This document shows positions 32,148-38,216 of a DNA stretch of 38,216 nucleotides, one piece after another. The translations under genes were made by a program, and so were the position numbers. The stretch's first letter is position 1. Each line of letters begins with the position of its first letter. Source of the stretch: Bacillota bacterium (GTDB lineage: Bacteria > Bacillota > Clostridia > Christensenellales > Aristaeellaceae); NCBI GenBank assembly GCA_963169565.1, contig CAUJDI010000045.1:77277-115492 (forward strand), in the 5' to 3' direction. The notes beneath the pieces were generated by a model. It was given only the letters and a program-made list of their open reading frames with translations, ran no database searches and had not been told where the DNA came from.

Positions 32148-33257
32148 ATGGTTCAGGTTTCGCGCAGGGACTGGGGCACCCATAGGGGGAAAGACGTATC
32201 CCTGTTCACCGTGGCCGGCGAAGGCCTGATCGTCACCGTGAGCAATTACGGCGGCGTACTGCAGTCCTTTATTACGCGGGACGCCAGGGATGAGCCTCTG
32301 GACATCGTTCTGGGATACGACAGCCTGGAAGATTACCTGGCCGGCCGGCATTATTTCGGCGCGATGATCGGCCCCATCGCGGACCGCATGGCGCAGGGCC
32401 GGTGTACGCTCGCAGGCCAGATGGTCCAGCTGCCGAAAAACGCGGGGCCCGACAGCATGCACAGCGGGCCGGAAGGATTCCACAGCCAGGTCTGGGACTG
32501 GGAGATGATGCCGGACGGTGTGAGGTTTTATCATCGTTTTCCGGAAGGTTCGCTTCTCTTCCCGGGCGTGATGCAGGCCAGCCTCGTCTACCGGGTCCCG
32601 CGGCTGAACACCCTTCGGCTGGAATACCGCGCCGCCTGCAGCATGGAGACGGCGCTGAGCTTCACAAACCACAGCTACTTCAATCTTGAAGGTGCACGGC
32701 GTGACTGCCTGGATCACAGTCTGCAGGTGATTTCTGACAATTATGCGGAAACCACCTGCGGTCCGGCCCCGCTGGTGACCGGTCGCTTCCCTGAGGTCGC
32801 CGGAACGCCGCTTGATTTCAGGGCCGATGCGCGGGTCGGTGACGCCGTGGGTCAGTCATGGCACCGGGAGATCGCGGCAGCAGGCGGAATCGACCATTAC
32901 TATAAGGTCAAAGGGTCCGGATTCCGTAACGCGGCAAAGCTGTCCTGCGAGCACAGCGGCTTGCGGCTTGTTTGCCGGACAGACGCAGGGGGCGTCCTGG
33001 TCTATACAGGCAACGGCCTGTCGAAGATGAACGGAAAATCGGGCACGGAGTACGGGAAACACTGGGGTGTCTGCCTGGAGACCGGGGAGCTACCCAATGC
33101 GGTCAATCTCCCGAAACACCGCGCTTCAGTGCTGCTTTCCCCAGGGGAGGAATACCGCAGAGCTGCCGATTTCATTGTGGAGCAAATGGAACTTGGTCGA
33201 GGCAAAGGCCTTATGGCCCGGCAAGACCCATGGAAGACAGCAGGAATTGGAGGATGA
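32148..33257 (+). CDS. galM: Aldose 1-epimerase
   Basis: This 369-residue mutarotase interconverts the alpha and beta anomers of an aldose. SNYGGVLQSFITRD (about 30-43) and FGAMIGPIADRMAQGR carry the sugar-binding Arg region, FTNHSYFNLEG holds one catalytic His, and GIDHYYKV holds the second region. The Glu near the end lies in GVCLETGELPNAVN. The ATG at 32148 has GGAGGG just upstream and starts four bases after the kinase stop. It would prepare the hydrolase product for the kinase or isomerase. Length is slightly above the usual 340-350 residues. Confidence 0.92.
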   Translation: MVQVSRRDWGTHRGKDVSLFTVAGEGLIVTVSNYGGVLQSFITRDARDEPLDIVLGYDSLEDYLAGRHYFGAMIGPIADRMAQGRCTLAGQMVQLPKNAGPDSMHSGPEGFHSQVWDWEMMPDGVRFYHRFPEGSLLFPGVMQASLVYRVPRLNTLRLEYRAACSMETALSFTNHSYFNLEGARRDCLDHSLQVISDNYAETTCGPAPLVTGRFPEVAGTPLDFRADARVGDAVGQSWHREIAAAGGIDHYYKVKGSGFRNAAKLSCEHSGLRLVCRTDAGGVLVYTGNGLSKMNGKSGTEYGKHWGVCLETGELPNAVNLPKHRASVLLSPGEEYRRAADFIVEQMELGRGKGLMARQDPWKTAGIGG

Positions 33258-33263
33258 GCAGGC

Positions 33264-34652
33264 GTGATCAGGGCAAAGGTTGGTTTTGTGGTGTATGGCG
33301 TGCACAAGGACGGGTTGAAGGATCCTATGGGGACCCCGTTCATTGACGGCGACGTTGTCAGGCGGTCGGCGCAGGCGCTGAGAGATGCCGGTCTTGAGGT
33401 AGCGGAGGAGAAACTGATCATCGCAACCAAAGAGGAAGCGAAGCAGGTGATCCTGCCTTTGGCCCGTGACGACAGCGTGGATTGTCTGGTGCTGTTCTCA
33501 GGCACCTGGGTCTGGGCGGCGCATATGGCGGGGGCCCTTCGCGAGTTCGCCAAGACAGGAAAGGGCATCGTGGTCTGGACCTATCCCGGCTCCCAGGGGT
33601 GGCGGCCGGTGGGCGGCCTGGTGCTCAAGGCAGCCCTGAAGGAACTTGGCATTCCGCACCGCTTTGTGTACGGCGCTGCTGAAGACCCGGCTGAAATTGC
33701 CAGGATCGCCGATTACTGCCAGGCATCGGCGCTGAAGAACCGCCTGCAGATGACCACGCTGGGCGCCTTCGGGGGCCGCGGGATGGGACAGACCTGCGGC
33801 ACCGCCGATCCCTCGCAGTGGATGAAGACCTTTGGGATCGACATCGACTCCCGCGATACGACGGAGCTGGTCAGCACTGCCAAGGAAGTCAGCAAAGAGG
33901 AACTGGACGATGCCTTTGATCTGATCAGCCGGAAATTCACTGAACAGCCGCAGCGCAGCGCGATGACGGAGCGGTCGGTCCGGCTCTACCTCGCGCTGAA
34001 GAAACTGCTCCGCAAATATGATTACCAGTACTATACGATCCAGTCCTTCCCCGGCCTGGCGGACGACTATACCGCAACCTGCTTCGCACAGAGCATGATG
34101 CTCGAGGATGGAGTGCCCACCTCCACGCTTTCGGATTTCAATACCGCGCTGACCAGCATCCTGATCACCTATCTGAGCCAGGACCCGCCCTATTACGGCG
34201 ACCTGCAATGCCTGGACAAGGCATCCAAAGAGATCAAGATCATCGGTGACGGCGCGGTTCCGCCTTCCCTGGCGAACAGGCACGGTGCGCGCTTTGCGGA
34301 GCATGGCATCGCGACAGAGGGCGCGGCGGGAGGGCTGTCCGTCAGCCTGGTCTGCAAGGCGGGCGAAGGGGTCCTGGGACGGGTGTGCCGGGCGGACGGC
34401 AGGTTCCGCCTGGTGATCACCCGATGCAGGGTGTACGAGCCCGGCGATGAGGAAATCGATGCCCGCAGGACAGAGTGCGGGATCCCGTTCTGGCCCCATG
34501 CCTTCCTGAAGGTCGACTGCGACGTGGACCGGCTGATGGAGCACTGGGACAACGAATACGCCTGCCTGGGCTATGGCAGGCATCTGTACCGGCAAATGAT
34601 CGACTTTGCGGAAATGACAGGGATGGAGGTGATCGCGCTGTCATCAGACTGA
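33264..34652 (+). CDS. L-fucose/L-arabinose isomerase-like protein with altered metal site
   Basis: This 462-residue protein belongs to the FucI/AraA-like isomerase family: VDCLVLFSGTWVWAAHMAG, GAFGGRGMGQTCGTADPSQW and FGIDIDSRDT fit the family well. Where related enzymes have CExD with a metal-binding Glu, this protein reads TLSDFNTALT, with Leu289 in place of Glu and Asp291 kept. The second acidic ligand may be Asp313 in YYGDL. The usual HCG before a proline reads GDG (328-330). It may therefore catalyse another reaction or bind the metal differently. The start is GTG with GGAGG 11 bases upstream, six bases after galM. Confidence 0.82.
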   Translation: MIRAKVGFVVYGVHKDGLKDPMGTPFIDGDVVRRSAQALRDAGLEVAEEKLIIATKEEAKQVILPLARDDSVDCLVLFSGTWVWAAHMAGALREFAKTGKGIVVWTYPGSQGWRPVGGLVLKAALKELGIPHRFVYGAAEDPAEIARIADYCQASALKNRLQMTTLGAFGGRGMGQTCGTADPSQWMKTFGIDIDSRDTTELVSTAKEVSKEELDDAFDLISRKFTEQPQRSAMTERSVRLYLALKKLLRKYDYQYYTIQSFPGLADDYTATCFAQSMMLEDGVPTSTLSDFNTALTSILITYLSQDPPYYGDLQCLDKASKEIKIIGDGAVPPSLANRHGARFAEHGIATEGAAGGLSVSLVCKAGEGVLGRVCRADGRFRLVITRCRVYEPGDEEIDARRTECGIPFWPHAFLKVDCDVDRLMEHWDNEYACLGYGRHLYRQMIDFAEMTGMEVIALSSD

Positions 34653-34765
34653 ACCACTGTCCCGCGCCGCTCGGACGGCAAGGGCGGCGGACGCCATGTC
34701 CCTGAGAGGGAGCCTGTACTGACCGGACGGAGATACCGGCAGAATTATTTCCAAAGGAGCATTCA

Positions 34766-36094
34766 ATGGCCAGAAAAATCACTTTCATCGGGGCCGGTTC
34801 GCTGGAGTTTACCAGGGGCCTGGTCACGGACATCATGACGTTTGAAGCATTCCGCGACGCGCACATCTGCCTGATGGACATCAACGAGAAGCGCCTGGAT
34901 TATGCCATGAAGGGCGTGAAAAGCATCTTTGAGGCAGGGAGATATCCAGCGACCGTGACGAAAACCACTGACCTGAAAACCGCGCTGGAAGGCGCCGACG
35001 GCGTTCTGATCACGATCCTGCAGGGCGGCGTCAATATCTGGCGTCATGACATCGAGATCCCCAAGAGCTTCGGCGTGGATATCTGCGTGGGCGACACCCG
35101 GGGGCCTTCCGGCATCTTCCGCTTCCTTCGGACCGCCCCTGCCATGCTGGAGATCTGCCGCAACGTTGAGAAATACTGCCCGGACGCCGTCGTGCTCAAC
35201 TACACCAACCCAATGGCCATGCTGTGCAGGGTGCTGCAGAGCGAGACCAAAGCCAATGTCACCGGGCTGTGCCACAGCGTCCAGGGGACCAGCGAGCTGC
35301 TGGCCGGATTCATCGGCGCACCGATGGAGGAAATCACCTACACCTGCGCGGGCATCAACCACCAGGCTTACTTCATCGAGTATAAGTGGAAGGGGAAGGA
35401 TGCCTATCCGCTGATCCGCGAAGCGATGAAGAAGCCGGAAGTGGCCAATGCGGAGCCCGTGCGAAACGAACTGTTCAAAGCCCTTGGCTACTACTGCACC
35501 GAGTCCTCCGGCCACAACTCCGAATACCTCTACTGGTTCCGCAAACGCCCGGACCTGATCGAAAAGTACTGTACCCACGGGACCGAGTGGAACCCCGGCG
35601 AACACGCTTTCATCCTCAAGGAATACCTGAACCGGGAGAACACCTGGGAGAGCGAGTTCAAGGAATGGCTTGACAGCCCGGACAAAGACCTTTCCAGGGG
35701 CGGGGAATACGCCTCCAACATCTTCAATGCCCTCTTCGGCGACAATACGCCCTACATGTTCAACGGCAACCTGCGCAACTTCGGCCTTGTGAGCAACCTG
35801 CCCGAAGGCGCCTGCGTCGAGGTGCCTGTGATTGCATCCCGCACGGGCATCCAGCCCATCCACGTTGACCCCCTGCCGGACCAGATCGCGCTGCTGGTCA
35901 ACAATCTGTCCCGCTGCGAGGAACTCGCTGTCAAAGGCTTCCTGGAAGGCGACCCGATGAAGATCTACCAGGCCATCCTTTTCGATCCCCTGACGGCCAG
36001 CGTGCTGAGCCTGCAGGAGATCAGGGACATGACCAACGCTATGTTCGAAAAGAACAGGGAATATCTTGCATACTTTAAATCCACCAGGATTTAA
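34766..36094 (+). CDS. GH4 family glycosidase, alpha-galactosidase (MelA)-like
   Basis: This 442-residue enzyme uses the NAD- and metal-dependent redox mechanism of glycoside hydrolase family 4. The NAD loop FIGAGSLEF is at residues 7-15 and NYTNPMAM at 145-152. The metal-binding Cys169 lies in GLCHSVQGT, typical of the MelA group, and His199 in GINHQAYF. It acts in the cytoplasm on imported glycosides. Alpha-galactosidase, alpha-glucosidase and alpha-glucuronidase activities all occur in this group, so the substrate is open. AAGGAG lies six bases before the ATG. A 113-base gap separates it from the isomerase gene; no clear promoter or terminator is seen there. Confidence 0.88.
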   Translation: MARKITFIGAGSLEFTRGLVTDIMTFEAFRDAHICLMDINEKRLDYAMKGVKSIFEAGRYPATVTKTTDLKTALEGADGVLITILQGGVNIWRHDIEIPKSFGVDICVGDTRGPSGIFRFLRTAPAMLEICRNVEKYCPDAVVLNYTNPMAMLCRVLQSETKANVTGLCHSVQGTSELLAGFIGAPMEEITYTCAGINHQAYFIEYKWKGKDAYPLIREAMKKPEVANAEPVRNELFKALGYYCTESSGHNSEYLYWFRKRPDLIEKYCTHGTEWNPGEHAFILKEYLNRENTWESEFKEWLDSPDKDLSRGGEYASNIFNALFGDNTPYMFNGNLRNFGLVSNLPEGACVEVPVIASRTGIQPIHVDPLPDQIALLVNNLSRCEELAVKGFLEGDPMKIYQAILFDPLTASVLSLQEIRDMTNAMFEKNREYLAYFKSTRI

Positions 36095-36117
36095 ACAATA
36101 AAAGGAGGTACTCCGAA

Positions 36118-37389
36118 ATGAAGAGACGCTTGCTGGCCCTGACGCTTTGTGTGACCATCCTGCTGCTTGCAGCTCCTGCCCTGGCGCAGGGGAAAATCAT
36201 GCTGAGGTACTGGGCGCACCAGAACGAAGGCTGGAACAAATCCCACCAGGAGATCGTTGACCGGTTCAACGCTTCGCAGGACCGCATCGAGGTCAAGACC
36301 GAGTTCTTCCCCTATGACGACTTTCAGGCAAAGACCCAGACGTCCCTGATCGCTGGGAGCGGTGGCGCGGACATCTATGAGATCTGGGGCGGATGGGCGG
36401 CGGATTTCGCACCTACCGGTGCGCTGGCCGAGGTGTCCGAAGACTTGGCCAAACAGATCAGCGAGGACTACCTGCCCCCCACCTACGGCACCTTTACCTA
36501 TGAGGACAAATACTATGGCGTCCCGCTCGAGTTCAACATCGAGTCCGGCGGGCTGCTGGTCAACAAGGCGGAGTTTGATGCGCGCGGCCTTGCTTACCCC
36601 ACGACCTGGGAAGAAATGATCAGCATTGCTGAACAGACGTCAGAGGGCGACGGCTCGATCATGGACATGAAAGGCTTCGACTTCGTCACCTGGGACAACG
36701 TCATGTATACATGGATCAGCATGATCCTGTCCTCCGGCGGCGAATACCTGAGGGAGGACGAAACCTTTGACCTGACCTCACCCATCGCGGTGCAGACCAT
36801 GCAGGAACTCGTCGGCTACGTGACGGAAAAACACCTTGCCAACGTCGACCCGCTCACAGGTGGCGGGGACAATGAGGGGCACTACAACCTGGCGGAAGGC
36901 CGCGGCATGATGGTCATGCGCGGCCCCTGGGTCCTCTCCGAGCTGATCGAGATCTACGGCTTTGAGCTTGGGAACGAGATCGACTATATCCCGATGCCGT
37001 GGTACGGTGACAAAGAGGCCTTCGCAGCCGAAACCGGCTGGGGCCTGGCCGTGTCGTCCGCAAGCCCCAATCAGGAAGCCGCCTGGGAGTTCATCAACTT
37101 CATGACCAGTGAAGAAAATATCATCGGTCACCTGATCGCCTGCGGGATGCTGCCAGCGCGCACGTCCCTGCTGGACAACCAGACCTACCTGGAGGCGATG
37201 CCGCATGTCAAATTCCTGATTGACATCCTTCCCGACGGCCGCTACTTAGGGCATTTCAACACCGACGTCTTCAAGGAGAGCATCAACAACATGTTCGTTG
37301 AACTATGCACGACCGCGACCTACGCAAGTGTCGCCGACGCCCTGGCCGTGCTGGAAGCGCAGCTGAACGAACAGCTTTTCGGCAAGTAA
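36118..37389 (+). CDS. Extracellular solute-binding protein of a sugar ABC transporter (family 1)
   Basis: This 423-residue protein begins with a signal peptide (KRRLLALTLCVTILLLAAPALA) that ends in a type I cleavage site, ALA before Q24. No lipobox cysteine is seen, which is odd for a Gram-positive binding protein because most are lipoproteins. The mature part matches family 1 oligosaccharide-binding proteins: LRYWAHQNEG, ADIYEIWGGWAADFAPTGAL, YYGVPLEFNIESGGLLVNK, AEGRGMMVMRGPWVLSEL and GWGLAVSSASPNQEAAWEFI. GGAGG precedes the ATG. The permease gene follows after 65 bases holding a very stable hairpin. It probably binds the glycoside cut by the GH4 enzyme. Confidence 0.9.
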   Translation: MKRRLLALTLCVTILLLAAPALAQGKIMLRYWAHQNEGWNKSHQEIVDRFNASQDRIEVKTEFFPYDDFQAKTQTSLIAGSGGADIYEIWGGWAADFAPTGALAEVSEDLAKQISEDYLPPTYGTFTYEDKYYGVPLEFNIESGGLLVNKAEFDARGLAYPTTWEEMISIAEQTSEGDGSIMDMKGFDFVTWDNVMYTWISMILSSGGEYLREDETFDLTSPIAVQTMQELVGYVTEKHLANVDPLTGGGDNEGHYNLAEGRGMMVMRGPWVLSELIEIYGFELGNEIDYIPMPWYGDKEAFAAETGWGLAVSSASPNQEAAWEFINFMTSEENIIGHLIACGMLPARTSLLDNQTYLEAMPHVKFLIDILPDGRYLGHFNTDVFKESINNMFVELCTTATYASVADALAVLEAQLNEQLFGK

Positions 37390-37401
37390 AGGCCACTTCC
37401 A

Positions 37402-37436
37402 GGGACCGGGGACGGCTTTCAAACCGCCCCGGTCCC
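37402..37436 (+). other. Stable hairpin between binding protein and permease genes
   Basis: GGGACCGGGG (37402-37411) pairs perfectly with CCCCGGTCCC (37427-37436); an inner CGG/CCG adds three pairs after one bulged A. No T run follows, so it is unlikely to be a full terminator. Such hairpins after binding-protein genes commonly protect that mRNA and lower permease expression. Confidence 0.65.
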
Positions 37437-37454
37437 CCCTGAGGAGATGATCCA

Positions 37455-38216
37455 TTGAAAAACAAGCGTTTTGTTGCCGGCGTCCTGGTGCCCATTTTCC
37501 TGCTGATCATCGTCTTCCTCTTTGTCCCGCTTCTGCTGGGACTGGGCATTTCCTTCTTTGACTACAATCCGCTCAGGGCTCAGAACCAGTTCATCGGGCT
37601 GAATAACTATTTCAAGCTCGCCCGGGACCCGGTCTTTCTCAAAGTGCTGAACAACACGGTCTTCTTCGTGTTCGTCACCGTTCTGTTCAACATCCTCTTT
37701 ACCCTTGGGCTTTCGATCTTCATCTCCGCCCTGCCATCCAACAAGACCCGCAGCTTCTTCAGGATGATGTATTTCCTGCCGTGCATCGCGCCGATGGTCG
37801 GGTCGACGTCGGTGTGGGGCAGCCGTGTGTTTTCGACCCGGACGGGCATCCTGAATACGATCCTGGTTCAGCTGGGCGGGAAACCGATCAATTTCCTTGG
37901 GAACGCCGACACGGTGATGTGGGCCATCATCGCCTTCACCATCTGGGTCGATTTTGGTTACAACACCATCCTGTTTTCTGCCGGACTGGATGCCATCCCC
38001 GGGACATATCAGGACGCGGCGAAGATCGACGGGGCGAACGCCTGGCAGCGATTTACGCGCATCACGCTGCCGCTGCTGGAGAGGACTTTTGTATTCGTAT
38101 TGATCATGACGCTAATCTCCCACTTCCAGATGATCGTCCAGTTCATGACCCTTGCGACAAGAGGGGGGCCAAACTACGCATCCACAGTGCTCACCCTTTA
38201 CGTCTACAACCTTGGC
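37455..38216 (+). CDS. Sugar ABC transporter permease, MalF/UgpA type (cut by window edge)
   Basis: The frame opens at TTG 37455, with GAGGAG eight bases upstream, and stays open for 254 codons to the window edge. The protein has a first span VLVPIFLLIIVFLFVPLLLG, then GLNNYFKLARDP (as in MalF-like permeases), further spans VFFVFVTVLFNILFTLGL and WAIIAFTIWVDFGYN, and the EAA loop DAAKIDGANAWQRFTRITLP that contacts the ATPase. It would form the channel with a second permease beyond the edge. A short ATG frame at 37447 closes at once and is not used. The C-terminal part is missing from the window. Confidence 0.92.
   Translation, partial: MKNKRFVAGVLVPIFLLIIVFLFVPLLLGLGISFFDYNPLRAQNQFIGLNNYFKLARDPVFLKVLNNTVFFVFVTVLFNILFTLGLSIFISALPSNKTRSFFRMMYFLPCIAPMVGSTSVWGSRVFSTRTGILNTILVQLGGKPINFLGNADTVMWAIIAFTIWVDFGYNTILFSAGLDAIPGTYQDAAKIDGANAWQRFTRITLPLLERTFVFVLIMTLISHFQMIVQFMTLATRGGPNYASTVLTLYVYNLG

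Noticed and set aside
33498-35863. Long minus-strand open frames (365 and 366 residues) opposite the FucI-like and GH4 genes
   Set aside because: Antisense shadows of conserved proteins; no family resemblance and no promoter or ribosome site.
1-38216. tRNA, rRNA, CRISPR arrays, insertion sequences or prophage genes
   Set aside because: Intergenic stretches were read for clover-leaf ends, regularly spaced repeats, transposase motifs and terminal repeats; none was convincing.

Overview
The window looks like a chromosomal segment of a GC-rich, fermentative anaerobe of the Bacillota (Clostridia-like). Reasons: a Stickland-type ornithine degradation cluster, HPr kinase/phosphorylase, strong GGAGG-type ribosome binding sites, sigma-A-like promoters with 17-18 base spacers, and small families common in Firmicutes (DUF4180, a clostridial zinc ribbon, GlsB/YeaQ, phasin-like). 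TTG and GTG starts are frequent. No rRNA, tRNA, CRISPR array, phage or insertion sequence was recognised.

Left part (1-10600, minus strand). One tight run in transcription order reads arcA, ornithine carbamoyltransferase, ord, ortA, ortB, oraS, oraE, a GlmL/MutL-like protein and the start of ornithine racemase, which runs off the left edge. It joins the arginine deiminase route (arginine to citrulline to ornithine plus carbamoyl phosphate) to oxidative ornithine cleavage (to 2-amino-4-ketopentanoate, then alanine and acetyl-CoA). A perfect inverted repeat lies just upstream of arcA. Next come a stand-alone PduL acyltransferase with a near-consensus promoter, and a methylguanine-DNA methyltransferase.

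Middle part (10600-24600). A zinc-ribbon gene follows a leader that folds well on paper. An NAD cluster has nadD divergent from nadE-pncB; this NadE lacks the glutaminase cysteine. A phasin-like gene and a glsB-like membrane gene are divergent and share an inverted GGGTATATT motif. An unknown 427-residue protein is coupled to a TrmH-family RNA methyltransferase, divergent from a beta-lactamase-fold secreted protein behind a ten-G tract. A CofE-like ligase and a DUF4180 gene follow. A palindrome-rich spacer separates them from a convergent hprK-glk-asnS operon.

Motor operon (24670-27744). Divergent from hprK is a three-gene operon: a MotA/ExbB/ZorA-like channel protein with a long cytoplasmic helical tail, a MotB/ZorB-like protein with a membrane aspartate, a Gln-rich coiled-coil stalk and an OmpA-like domain, and a small membrane-anchored protein of unknown family. 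It resembles the ZorAB motor of Zorya defence but has no recognisable effector. It is the best candidate for an undescribed system. About 1.2 kb of decayed sequence follows.

Right part (28900-38216, plus strand). A ROK-type repressor with a palindromic operator over its own promoter precedes genes for a NagB-like isomerase, a PfkB kinase, an aldose epimerase, a FucI-like isomerase, a GH4 alpha-galactosidase-like hydrolase, a sugar-binding protein and an ABC permease cut by the right edge. This appears to be a glycoside uptake and catabolism locus. The NagB-like and FucI-like proteins both deviate at expected catalytic positions, so the sugar and chemistry may be unusual.
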